Source: Pseudomonas fluorescens (lineage in GTDB: Bacteria; Pseudomonadota; Gammaproteobacteria; Pseudomonadales; Pseudomonadaceae). From it: 64,000 nucleotides of DNA. Made by a program: the position numbers and the translations under genes. Location of the stretch: the NCBI GenBank assembly GCA_902825215.1, contig LR782234.1, positions 806,001-870,000 of the forward strand, read 5' to 3'. Below are positions 1 to 8,079 of this stretch, piece after piece; position 1 is the stretch's first letter; each line of letters starts with the position of its first letter. Under the pieces are notes generated by a model. That model was not told the DNA's origin. It did no database searches and saw nothing but the letters and a program-made list of their open reading frames with translations.

Positions 1-222
1 ACCTGGAACGCACCGCAGCAGGCCTTCGATGACCCGAGCGATTTCTTCGAAGCCAAAGGCGTCGACGCGGTGTACTTCCCGTTTCATAAGGCCAACGAAT
101 TTCTCGGCATGACCGCGTTGCCAACTTTCCTCTGCGTCGACGTGATGAAACGCCCGAACATCGAAAACGACGTGGCGCGTTACGCGCAGCATTTGACCGA
201 GGTGTTTGGCCTCAAGGGCTGA
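1..222 (+). CDS. mdaB: NAD(P)H:quinone oxidoreductase MdaB, C-terminal part
   Basis: The window opens inside this gene; 73 codons and the TGA remain. The visible stretch begins TWNAPQQAF and contains VYFPFHKANEFLGM, a hallmark of the C-terminal half of MdaB, the flavodoxin-fold FAD enzyme that reduces quinones by two electrons in the cytoplasm and so limits redox cycling. The family is about 190-200 residues, so roughly two thirds lies outside the window. A LysR-type regulator follows on the same strand after 60 bases. The identification rests on recalled similarity to E. coli MdaB. Confidence 0.85.
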   Translation, partial: TWNAPQQAFDDPSDFFEAKGVDAVYFPFHKANEFLGMTALPTFLCVDVMKRPNIENDVARYAQHLTEVFGLKG

Positions 223-282
223 TGCTCGGCTACTATCGAGGGCCTGCGCCTGTGTGGCAGGCCCATCGAGCAGAGGACACCC

Positions 283-1194
283 GTGAAAGCCAGATCCGAT
301 GAACTGCAGATTTTCGTCTGCGTGATCGAATGCGGTTCGATTTCCGCCGCAGCCGAACAGGTCGGGCAGACGCCGTCGGCGGTCAGCCGCACGCTGTCGC
401 GGCTGGAAGCCAAACTCGACACCACGCTGATCAACCGCACCACGCGGCGCATGGACCTGACCGAGGAGGGCCGGTACTTCTTCGAACAGGCCAAGCTGAT
501 TCTCGATCAAATGGATCAACTCGAAGAACGCCTGTCCTCGCGTCAGCAAACCCCGTCCGGGCGACTGCGGATTAACGCTGCGTCACCGTTCATGCTGCAC
601 GCCATCGTGCCCTACATCGACGAGTTTCGCCGGCTCTACCCGGACATTCAGCTCGAACTCAACAGCAATGACCTGATCATCGATCTGCTGGAACAAAGCA
701 CCGACATCGCCATCCGCATCGGCACCCTCGCCGATTCGACGCTGCATGCGCGCTCGCTCGGTTGCAGCCCGTTGCTGATCGTCGCCAGCCCGGCCTATCT
801 GAAACAGCACGGCACGCCGCGACAAGTGGCGGATCTGAGCGAGCACACCTTGCTCGGTTTTACCCAGAACGAAGGCCTCAACCAGTGGCCGCTGCGCTAC
901 GTGCACGGTGACCGTTGGCCCATCGCTCCGGCAATCAGCGCCTCCAGCGGCGAAACCGTGCGCCATCTGGCGCTGGAGGGGCAGGGCATCGCCTGTCTGT
1001 CGCATTTCATGACCATCGATGACATTCGTGCCGGACGCTTGAAAGTCCTGCTGGGTGAATTCAACAGCGGATATCGCCAGCCGATCAACGCGGTGTACTA
1101 CCGTAACTCGCAACTGGCGCTGCGCATTCAGTGCTTTCTGGATTTCATTCAAGGCAAACTGGCGGCGTACGCCAGCGCGGATTTCAAGGGCTGA
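283..1194 (+). CDS. LysR-family transcriptional regulator
   Basis: A 303-residue protein of normal LysR length. Residues 1-60 form the winged helix-turn-helix, with the typical run SAAAEQVGQTPSAVSRTLS followed by RLEAKL and LINRTTRR. Residues from about 90 form the periplasmic-binding-protein-like effector domain (FMLHAIVPYIDEFRRLYPDI). This subfamily commonly controls quinone reductases, SDR enzymes and other redox-stress genes. It lies 60 bases downstream of mdaB and about 100 bases upstream of an NAD(P)-dependent epimerase-like gene, all on the same strand, so either neighbour may be a target. The effector is not visible from the sequence. Confidence 0.9.
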   Translation: MKARSDELQIFVCVIECGSISAAAEQVGQTPSAVSRTLSRLEAKLDTTLINRTTRRMDLTEEGRYFFEQAKLILDQMDQLEERLSSRQQTPSGRLRINAASPFMLHAIVPYIDEFRRLYPDIQLELNSNDLIIDLLEQSTDIAIRIGTLADSTLHARSLGCSPLLIVASPAYLKQHGTPRQVADLSEHTLLGFTQNEGLNQWPLRYVHGDRWPIAPAISASSGETVRHLALEGQGIACLSHFMTIDDIRAGRLKVLLGEFNSGYRQPINAVYYRNSQLALRIQCFLDFIQGKLAAYASADFKG

Positions 1195-1297
1195 TTCGTG
1201 ATTCCTGCGCAAGAGTGATTTGGGTGATGGCGGGTTTTTCGATCAGGGTCAGCGGTCGATACTTGCCTCATCACTTATTCACGCAGGGAGTTTCTCC

Positions 1298-2191
1298 ATG
1301 AACGTATTCGTTACCGGCGCTGCCGGTTTCATCGGCGGTTCCATCGCCACCGGTCTGGTTGAGGCCGGGCATCAGGTGACCGGTCTGGTGCGCAGTGCCG
1401 AACAGGCTGAAGAGCTCAAGGGGCTCGGGATCAACGCCGTCATCGGCACCCTTGACGATCAAACATTGCTCGCTGAACAGGCCCGCGCGGCAGATGCGGT
1501 AATCAACGCCGCCAGCAGCGACCATCGCGGCGCGGTCGAGGCCTTGCTCGACGCTTTGCGCGGTTCCAACAAAGTGTTTCTGCACACCAGCGGGTCGAGC
1601 ATTGTCGGCGATGCGTCGGGCGGTAAATCCAGCGATGTCATCTACTACGAAGATAACTTGCCGGAGCCGACTGTGGACAAAGCCGCCCGCGTGGCGATCG
1701 ATAACCTGATCCTCGCCGCAGCGAAGGACGGCGTGAATTCGGCGGTGATTTGTAACACCTTGATCTACGGCCACAGCCTGGGCGTCAAGCGCGACAGCGT
1801 GCAATTGCCGCGCTTGCTCAAACAGGCGCGCAAAAGCGGCGTGGTGCGGCATGTCGGCACCGGGCAGAACATCTGGTCCAACGTGCACATCGAAGACGTC
1901 GTGGCGCTTTATGTACTGGCGCTGAGCAAGAACGTGCCGGGCACCTTCTACTTCGTCGAAAGCGGTGAAGCGTCGTTCATCGACATGACTACCGCCATGG
2001 CCGCAGCGCTGAATCTGGGCCAGGCACAAGACTGGCCGCTAAAAGACGCCGAAGCCGAATGGGGTTATGAGATGGCCAACTACGGCCTCGGCTCCAACAG
2101 TCGGGTACGCGGCAAACACGCCCGCGAACTGCTGGGCTGGGCGCCGAAGCGCACTTCGGTGGTGGAATGGATTCGTCACGAAATGGTGTGA
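1298..2191 (+). CDS. NAD(P)-dependent epimerase/dehydratase-family (extended SDR) protein
   Basis: The protein has 297 residues from the ATG at 1298, chosen because AGGGAG lies about 8 bases upstream and the Rossmann motif GAAGFIGG then falls at residues 7-14, as in the family. An in-frame extension back to 1220 adds residues with no family character. The protein resembles atypical or extended SDRs of the NAD-dependent epimerase type: LHTSGSSIVGD strand, a mid-domain NTLIYG and a C-terminal substrate cap. The substrate cannot be deduced. It probably belongs to the preceding LysR regulon, but this is inference. Confidence 0.8.
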   Translation: MNVFVTGAAGFIGGSIATGLVEAGHQVTGLVRSAEQAEELKGLGINAVIGTLDDQTLLAEQARAADAVINAASSDHRGAVEALLDALRGSNKVFLHTSGSSIVGDASGGKSSDVIYYEDNLPEPTVDKAARVAIDNLILAAAKDGVNSAVICNTLIYGHSLGVKRDSVQLPRLLKQARKSGVVRHVGTGQNIWSNVHIEDVVALYVLALSKNVPGTFYFVESGEASFIDMTTAMAAALNLGQAQDWPLKDAEAEWGYEMANYGLGSNSRVRGKHARELLGWAPKRTSVVEWIRHEMV

Positions 2192-2225
2192 GTCGTTCAC
2201 CTCTCGCGTAAACACCACCGATCCG

Positions 2226-2316
2226 GTAGGAGCGAGCCTGCTCGCGAAAGCGATGGGTCAGTGGTAGAGATGTTGAATGTGAAGCCGTCTTCGCGAGCAG
2301 GCTCGCTCCCACAGGT
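2226..2316. repeat. Inverted REP pair (REPIN-like)
   Basis: GTAGGAGCGAGCCTGCTCGCG at 2226 onward and its near-exact inverse TCGCGAGCAGGCTCGCTCCCAC at 2291 onward face each other across about 40 bases. Together they can form a long hairpin. This is the standard Pseudomonas REP doublet. It occupies the gap of about 300 bases between the epimerase-like gene and the permease gene. The T8 run after the second REP could make it act as a transcript end for the upstream gene. Confidence 0.85.
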
Positions 2317-2500
2317 TTTTTTTGGCTCGAAGCGTGTAAATCCCACTCCCCGATTTTCATTGATCACGACAACACATACCCATCAGCGACACGCCTTGCC
2401 TCTCCACGAAAATTATTTTCATGCGGTTTGAAATCTCGATCTCGAAATGATTTATGAGTTTCACAACCCATTCGAACGTGACCCTTTCGAGGAGTACCGC

Positions 2501-3850
2501 ATGACGCCTTCCTTCGGCTATTGGCTGCTGGTATATGCCGCTGTCGCCATCATCGCGCTGATCGTGTTGATCGCCCGTTACCGGCTCAATCCGTTCATTG
2601 TCATCACCCTGATTTCCATTGGCCTGGCCTTGGTCGCCGGCATGCCGCCGTCGGGCGTCGTCGGGGCTTATGAGGCCGGGGTCGGCAAGACGCTGGGGCA
2701 CATTGCGCTGGTGGTGGCGCTGGGGACGATGCTCGGCAAGATGATGGCCGAGTCCGGCGGTGCCGAGCAGATGGCGCGAACCTTGATCGATAAATTCGGC
2801 GAGAAGAACGCGCACTGGGCGATGGTCTGCATCGCGTTTCTGGTCGGGTTGCCGCTGTTCTTCGAAGTCGGTTTCGTCTTGCTGGTGCCGATTGCCTTCA
2901 CCGTGGCGCGGCGAGTCGGCGTATCGATTCTGATGGTCGGGCTGCCGATGGTCGCCGGTCTGTCGGTGGTGCATGCGCTGGTGCCGCCGCACCCGGCGGC
3001 GATGCTCGCGGTGCAGGCGTATCAGGCCTCGGTCGGGCAGACCTTGCTCTATGCGATTGCCATCGGCATTCCGACTGCAATCATCGCCGGGCCGCTCTAC
3101 GCCAGATTCATCGTGCCGCGCATTCAGTTACCGGCGGACAACCCGCTGGAAAAACAATTTCTCGACCGCGAGCCGCGCGACAAGCTGCCCGGTTTCGGCA
3201 TCACCATGGCGACCATTCTGTTGCCGGTGGTGCTGATGCTGATCGGCGGCTGGGCCAATCTGATTTCCACCCCGGGCAGTGGGTTCAACCAATTCCTGCT
3301 GTTCATCGGTAACTCGGTCATCGCCCTGTTGCTGGCGACCTTGCTGAGTTTCTGGACACTCGGCATCGCCCAAGGCTTCAACCGCGAATCGATCCTCAAG
3401 TTCACCAATGAATGCCTCGCGCCCACCGCCAGCATCACCCTGCTGGTCGGCGCCGGCGGTGGCTTGAACCGGATTCTGGTGGACGCGGGCGTCACCGATC
3501 AGATCGTCGGCCTCGCCCATGAATTTCACCTGTCGCCGCTGCTCATGGGCTGGCTGTTCGCCGCGTTGATGCGCATCGCCACCGGCTCCGCAACTGTGGC
3601 GATGACCACCGCATCCGGGGTGGTCGCGCCGGTGGCCATTGGTCTGGGTTATCCACACCCGGAATTGCTGGTGCTGGCGACCGGCGCCGGCTCGGTTATC
3701 TTTTCCCATGTCAACGACGGCGGCTTCTGGTTGATCAAGGAATACTTCAACATGACCGTCGCGCAGACGTTCAAGACCTGGACCGTGCTTGAGACGCTGA
3801 TCTCGCTGGTCGCTTTCGGCCTGACCGTCGGCCTTTCCTACCTGCTGTAA
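2501..3850 (+). CDS. GntP-family permease (gluconate/organic acid:H+ symporter fold)
   Basis: From the ATG at 2501 (GAGGAG 7-8 bases upstream) the protein has 449 residues, the usual GntP size. A longer start at 2447 adds a soluble stretch before the first membrane helix and is unlikely. It is strongly hydrophobic with about 12-14 predicted membrane segments. It carries GntP-family stretches such as GKMMAESGGAEQMARTLID, GLPLFFEVGFVLLVPIAF and VHALVPPHPAA. The neighbours are an RpiR-type regulator 16 bases downstream and then a D-aminoacylase. The natural substrate is therefore more likely an N-acyl-D-amino acid or related hydroxy/amino acid than gluconate; this is inferred from context only. 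Confidence 0.87.
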   Translation: MTPSFGYWLLVYAAVAIIALIVLIARYRLNPFIVITLISIGLALVAGMPPSGVVGAYEAGVGKTLGHIALVVALGTMLGKMMAESGGAEQMARTLIDKFGEKNAHWAMVCIAFLVGLPLFFEVGFVLLVPIAFTVARRVGVSILMVGLPMVAGLSVVHALVPPHPAAMLAVQAYQASVGQTLLYAIAIGIPTAIIAGPLYARFIVPRIQLPADNPLEKQFLDREPRDKLPGFGITMATILLPVVLMLIGGWANLISTPGSGFNQFLLFIGNSVIALLLATLLSFWTLGIAQGFNRESILKFTNECLAPTASITLLVGAGGGLNRILVDAGVTDQIVGLAHEFHLSPLLMGWLFAALMRIATGSATVAMTTASGVVAPVAIGLGYPHPELLVLATGAGSVIFSHVNDGGFWLIKEYFNMTVAQTFKTWTVLETLISLVAFGLTVGLSYLL

Positions 3851-3866
3851 CCGGAGCCCGCTGTCC

Positions 3867-4727
3867 ATGGACATCCTCTACCAGATCCGCGCCCGCCAGG
3901 ATTCCTTCAGCGCCGGCGAAGGGCGGATTGCCCGGCTGATGCTCGACGATGTCGGTTTCGCCGCCAGCGCCAGCCTCGAAGACCTCGCGCAACGCGCCGA
4001 CGTCAGCACCGCCACGCTGTCGCGGTTTGCCCGTACGGTCGGCTGCCGCGACCTGCGAGATCTGCGCCTGCAACTGGCCCAGGCCAGCGGTGTCGGCAGC
4101 CGTTTTCTCGATCCGGCGGGCACGCCTGAACAGTCGGCGTTCTACGGGCAGATCGTCGGCGATATCGAAACCACGCTGCGCCAGCATCTGGCCGGTTTTG
4201 ACGAATCGCGCTTCGCCGATGCGGTGAAAATGCTCGGCCAGGCGCGGATGATTCATGCGTTCGGCATGGGCGGATGCTCAACCCTGTGCAGCGATGAATT
4301 GCAGGTGCGCCTGGTGCGTCTCGGCTATCCGATTGCGGTGTGTCATGACGCGGTGATGATGCGCGTCACTGCGGCCAGCCTGAACGCCGAGCAAGTGCTC
4401 ATCGTTTGCTCATTGACCGGCATCACCCCGGAGCTGCTGGAAACGGTCGAGCTGGCGCGCAACTACGGCGCGCGCATCCTCGCCATCACCCGCGCCGATT
4501 CGCCGCTGGCCGAACTGGCCGATATCGTCCTGCCGCTGCAAGGCGCAGAAACCTCGTTCATCTACAAACCGACGGCAGCGCGCTACGGCATGCTGCTGGC
4601 CATCGACGTGCTCGCCACCGAGCTGGCGCTGGCCAATCCTGAAGACAATCAAGAACGTCTGCGGCGGATCAAACTCGCCCTCGACGAATACCGTGGCGGC
4701 GACGATCACCTGCCGCTGGGAGACTGA
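3867..4727 (+). CDS. MurR/RpiR-family transcriptional regulator (HTH-SIS)
   Basis: A 286-residue protein with the RpiR layout. Residues 1-77 form the helix-turn-helix (EDLAQRADVSTATLSRFARTVG). Residues of about 125-255 form a SIS sugar-isomerase-like ligand domain (AFGMGGCSTLCSDELQVRL, ICSLTGITPELLE). It follows the permease by 16 bases and ends 1 base before the D-aminoacylase start, so the three form one operon (permease-regulator-hydrolase). Proteins of this clan usually repress their own operon and sense a phosphorylated sugar or amino-sugar. Here the ligand is more likely a D-amino-acid derivative. Confidence 0.9.
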   Translation: MDILYQIRARQDSFSAGEGRIARLMLDDVGFAASASLEDLAQRADVSTATLSRFARTVGCRDLRDLRLQLAQASGVGSRFLDPAGTPEQSAFYGQIVGDIETTLRQHLAGFDESRFADAVKMLGQARMIHAFGMGGCSTLCSDELQVRLVRLGYPIAVCHDAVMMRVTAASLNAEQVLIVCSLTGITPELLETVELARNYGARILAITRADSPLAELADIVLPLQGAETSFIYKPTAARYGMLLAIDVLATELALANPEDNQERLRRIKLALDEYRGGDDHLPLGD

Positions 4728-4728
4728 C

Positions 4729-6186
4729 ATGCAGTACGACACGCTGATTCGCAACGCTCTGGTCATCGACGGCAGCAACACCCCAGGCTATGCAGCCGAC
4801 GTGGCGATTCTCAACGGCCGCATCGAACGCATCGGCGACCTGCCTGACGCCAGCGCCACGGAGCAAATCGACGCCGCCGGCCGCGTGCTGGCGCCGGGTT
4901 TCATCGATGTGCACACCCACGACGACACTGTGGTCATTCGCCAACCGCAGATGCTGCCCAAGCTCAGCCAGGGCGTGACCACGGTGATTGTCGGCAACTG
5001 CGGCATCAGCGCTGCGCCGGTCACGTTGAGGGGCAATCCGCCGGACCCGATGAACCTGCTCGGCACTCATGCTGCCTTCGTTTACCCACGCTTCAGCGAT
5101 TACCGCGCGGCGGTGGAAGCGGCCAACACCACGCTGAACGTCGCCGCACTGGTCGGCCACACGGCGCTGCGCAGCAATCACCTCGACGACCTGTTGCGCA
5201 CCGCAACGGCGGATGAAATTGCGGCGATGCGCGAGCAGTTGCGCGAAAGCCTGGAAGCCGGTGCCTTGGGTTTATCCACAGGCCTGGCCTACGCCAGCGC
5301 CTACAACGCTTCCACCGATGAAGTGATGCAACTGACTGAAGAACTGACGGCGTTCGGTGCGGTGTACACCACCCATTTGCGCAGCGAGTTCGCCCCGGTG
5401 CTCGAAGCCATGGACGAGGCGTTTCAGATCGGCCGTCACGCGCAATCACCGGTGATCATTTCCCACCTCAAATGCGCCGGTGTCGGCAATTGGGGGCGTA
5501 GTCCGCAACTGCTGGCGGCGCTTGAAGATGCCGCAAAAACCCACCCGGTCGGTTGCGATTGTTATCCCTACGCGGCGAGTTCTTCGACGCTGGACCTCAA
5601 GCAAGTCACCGACGCCCACCGCATCACCATCACCTGGTCGACACCGCACCCGCAAGTCAGCGGCCGCGATCTGATCGACATCGCCGCCGAATGGAATCTG
5701 CCGCTGCTCGATGCCGCGAAACGTCTGCAACCGGCAGGTGCGGTGTACTACGGCATGGACGAGGCCGATGTCAGACGAATCCTTGCTCATCCCTTGTCCA
5801 TGGTCGGCTCTGACGGACTGCCCGAAGACCCGTTCCCGCATCCGCGCCTGTGGGGCGCTTTCCCACGGGTGCTGGGACATTTCAGTCGCGACGTCGGCCT
5901 GTTTGCGCTGCACACCGCCGTGCACAAGATGACCGGCCTGTCGGCGGCGCGCTTTGGCTTGAAAGAGCGGGGCGAAATCCGCGAAGGCCATTGGGCGGAC
6001 CTGGTGTTGTTCGACCCGGCGACAGTGCGCGACGTCGCCGACTTCAACAACCCGCAACGGCCAGCGCAGGGCATTGACGGGGTGTGGATCAACGGCGCGT
6101 TGAGCTATCGAGAGGGCCAGGCAAATGGCAGTCGGGCAGGGCGGTTTCTCGCGCGGCAGGGTGATCTGCGCGACAACTTTCGCTGA
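4729..6186 (+). CDS. N-acyl-D-amino-acid deacylase (D-aminoacylase)
   Basis: 485 residues from the ATG at 4729, preceded by GGGAG and starting 1 base after the regulator stop codon. It belongs to the amidohydrolase (urease-like) superfamily. The metal motif VHTHDD puts His at residues 62 and 64. The zinc-bridging Cys in GNCGIS at residue 91 is typical of D-aminoacylases. Further ligand motifs are SHLK and GSDGLPEDPFPHPRLWG, the latter carrying the catalytic Asp. The enzyme hydrolyses N-acyl-D-amino acids to D-amino acid plus carboxylate in the cytoplasm. The permease two genes upstream would supply the substrate. Confidence 0.92.
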   Translation: MQYDTLIRNALVIDGSNTPGYAADVAILNGRIERIGDLPDASATEQIDAAGRVLAPGFIDVHTHDDTVVIRQPQMLPKLSQGVTTVIVGNCGISAAPVTLRGNPPDPMNLLGTHAAFVYPRFSDYRAAVEAANTTLNVAALVGHTALRSNHLDDLLRTATADEIAAMREQLRESLEAGALGLSTGLAYASAYNASTDEVMQLTEELTAFGAVYTTHLRSEFAPVLEAMDEAFQIGRHAQSPVIISHLKCAGVGNWGRSPQLLAALEDAAKTHPVGCDCYPYAASSSTLDLKQVTDAHRITITWSTPHPQVSGRDLIDIAAEWNLPLLDAAKRLQPAGAVYYGMDEADVRRILAHPLSMVGSDGLPEDPFPHPRLWGAFPRVLGHFSRDVGLFALHTAVHKMTGLSAARFGLKERGEIREGHWADLVLFDPATVRDVADFNNPQRPAQGIDGVWINGALSYREGQANGSRAGRFLARQGDLRDNFR

Positions 6187-6304
6187 TGATTCGTGGCCTG
6201 CGTCACAGTGATGGCACATTGCGACTAAAGAAAGCCAGCAACAGGCCGACTTGCTGACATTCACCCCGTCTACACTGTGGGGCCAATCAGTCAGGGAGCA
6301 CCCC

Positions 6305-6673
6305 ATGAGCTTCGGCAAAACCACCCCGATCCTGCGGATCTTCGATGAAGCCAAAGCTGTTGAGTTCTACGTCGATTTTCTCGGTTTCAAGATCGACTGG
6401 CAGCATCGCTTCGAAGCGAATTATCCGTTGTATCTCCAGGTGTCGCGGGGCGAGTGTGTGCTGCATTTGTCCGAGCATCACGGCGACGCATGCCCGGGTT
6501 CGGCGCTGCGCATCGAGACCGATGAGCTGGAGGTTTTTCAGCAGCAATTGATCGCCAAGGACTACACGTTTTCACACCCGCAGATCCAGGCGATGCCATG
6601 GGGCAGCCAGGACATGACGATTGCCGATCCGTTCGGCAATCGGCTGGTGTTTACCAATGCGATCAGTCTCTGA
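6305..6673 (+). CDS. Glyoxalase/bleomycin-resistance superfamily protein
   Basis: 122 residues from the ATG at 6305, with AGGGAG at a good distance. A single glyoxalase/VOC domain is visible: an N-terminal FDEAKAVEFYVDFLGFKI strand-helix, HLSEHHGD, and the C-terminal DPFGNRLVF signature. Stand-alone VOC proteins of this length act as dimers and include antibiotic-binding proteins, lyases and dioxygenase relatives. The sequence does not decide between them. No operon partner is seen. Confidence 0.85.
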   Translation: MSFGKTTPILRIFDEAKAVEFYVDFLGFKIDWQHRFEANYPLYLQVSRGECVLHLSEHHGDACPGSALRIETDELEVFQQQLIAKDYTFSHPQIQAMPWGSQDMTIADPFGNRLVFTNAISL

Positions 6674-6686
6674 CGCGGGAAAAAAG

Positions 6687-6736
6687 CCCCTCATCCTAGC
6701 CCTCCCGAAACGTCGGACCGCCCGGAGGGAGAGGGG
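6687..6736. repeat. CCCTCATCCTAGCCCTCCC-type intergenic palindrome
   Basis: CCCCTCATCCTAGCCCTCCC at 6687 onward pairs with GGAGGGAGAGGGG ending near 6736. This is a short GC-rich imperfect hairpin of a kind that recurs between Pseudomonas genes. It follows the glyoxalase-like gene by about 15 bases and may double as its transcript end. Confidence 0.5.
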
Positions 6737-6821
6737 ACTGACCGAGGTGTCTTGCGCTATACACCGACCTGAAAAATCGAGTCGATTATGGATTCAGACC
6801 CGCGAACAACCCATTTCAACT

Positions 6822-6846
6822 GTGGGAGCGAGCCTGCTCGCGAAGA
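6822..6846. repeat. Single REP element
   Basis: GTGGGAGCGAGCCTGCTCGCG, the same Pseudomonas REP core seen at 2226 and 12,849, lies just beyond the 3' end of the AraC-family gene. Confidence 0.8.
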
Positions 6847-6857
6847 GGCCCGACCAA

Positions 6858-7874
6858 TCACCGCCGATGCACCTGTCGAAACTCCCCCGGCGGCATCCCC
6901 CGTCGGTTCTTGAACGCCCGGTGAAACGAGCGAGGTTCGGTAAACCCGAGATACTGCGCAATCTCCTGAATCGGCAAATCACTGTTGAGCAAATAATGCT
7001 CCGCCAGCTCCTGCCGCAACTCATCGAGCACCTGCTGATACGACGTTCCCGTCTGCTGCAATTGCCGCTGCAAGGTGCGCAGCGACACATTCAGTTGCTC
7101 GGCCACTTGCTCCTTGCGCGGCAAGCCTTGTTTGAGCAAACCGCGCAGAATGTTTTTCACCTGCTGTTCCAGCGACGCCTCCTCCAGCGTCGCCAGCAAG
7201 CCCAGCGCGTGTTCCTCCAGCGTGCGCAATAACTGCGCATCGGCCTGACGCAACGGCAATTGCAAATAGGCCAGCGGCACGATCAGCGCCGAATACGGCT
7301 GATCGAACAATACCGGGCAACCGAAGAAGGCTTCGTATTGCGTCGACGTAACCTCGACCGGGCAAGCATGTTCCAACCAGACGCAGGCCGGCGACATCTG
7401 CGTGTCGGCAATCCAGCGCGCATAGTGCAGCCACGAACCGAGAACGTTTTCCACCAGATGCCGACGGATTCGCGGGCGCTGGTAGCGGCAATCCCAGATC
7501 AGATGCACCTGTTCGTCGCGCACATCGGCCCGGCTGACGCCCATGTCACCGACCAGTTTTTCGAACGGCATGATCCGGCTCATCGCATCGCCCAGCGTCG
7601 CGCAGTTCATGGTGATGTAACCGAGCACGCTCCAGGAATTGGGCAGGACGAAGTTCGCCGCGTTCAGCCCAAACAGCGGATCGCCCGAATGTTCACAGAA
7701 ATAATCGAGCAAACGCTCATGCGCCTCGCCCGGCAAGCGCAAGCTGTTGTCGCTCAACTGCTGCGCCTGCAACCCGGCCGCTGCCAGCGCCGGCTCGATG
7801 GCCATGCCCAGGTGCTCGGCATGGCGCAGGTACTTGAGCAGCGGCGGAACCGAAGTGAAACCGAGCGATTGCAT
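6858..7874 (-). CDS. AraC-family transcriptional regulator with arabinose-binding-type N domain
   Basis: 338 residues from the ATG at 7874 (AAGGAA 8-10 bases upstream; a longer in-frame start to 7928 has no ribosome site). The N-terminal two thirds match the Arabinose_bd type found in OruR/ArgR-like AraC proteins (YFCEHSGDPLFGLNAANFV, SWSVLGYITMNCATLGDAM). The C-terminal 100 residues are the double helix-turn-helix (VAEQLNVSLRTLQRQLQQTG, IQEIAQYLGFTEPRSFHRAF). It is divergent from the three-gene FAD/GlpD/FGGY operon starting at 8080, which is the likely target. Confidence 0.9.
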   Translation of the reverse strand: MQSLGFTSVPPLLKYLRHAEHLGMAIEPALAAAGLQAQQLSDNSLRLPGEAHERLLDYFCEHSGDPLFGLNAANFVLPNSWSVLGYITMNCATLGDAMSRIMPFEKLVGDMGVSRADVRDEQVHLIWDCRYQRPRIRRHLVENVLGSWLHYARWIADTQMSPACVWLEHACPVEVTSTQYEAFFGCPVLFDQPYSALIVPLAYLQLPLRQADAQLLRTLEEHALGLLATLEEASLEQQVKNILRGLLKQGLPRKEQVAEQLNVSLRTLQRQLQQTGTSYQQVLDELRQELAEHYLLNSDLPIQEIAQYLGFTEPRSFHRAFKNRRGMPPGEFRQVHRR

Positions 7875-8079
7875 GATCGCGTTCCTTGAGCAACGCCTGA
7901 ACAAAGGGTTGCCGAAAGGTAAGGTCAAACCCCGGCGAAAGTAAATGACCGTATCTGGCGCGCCGATTGACTCAATTGGCTACCCGGGTTGGCCGGATAC
8001 GACCGTGACACTCTGGCGCCGCTGGCTAGTATGAGGACTTGAAGCCGCACTGATTCGACGGCCCATAAAGGACACACGC

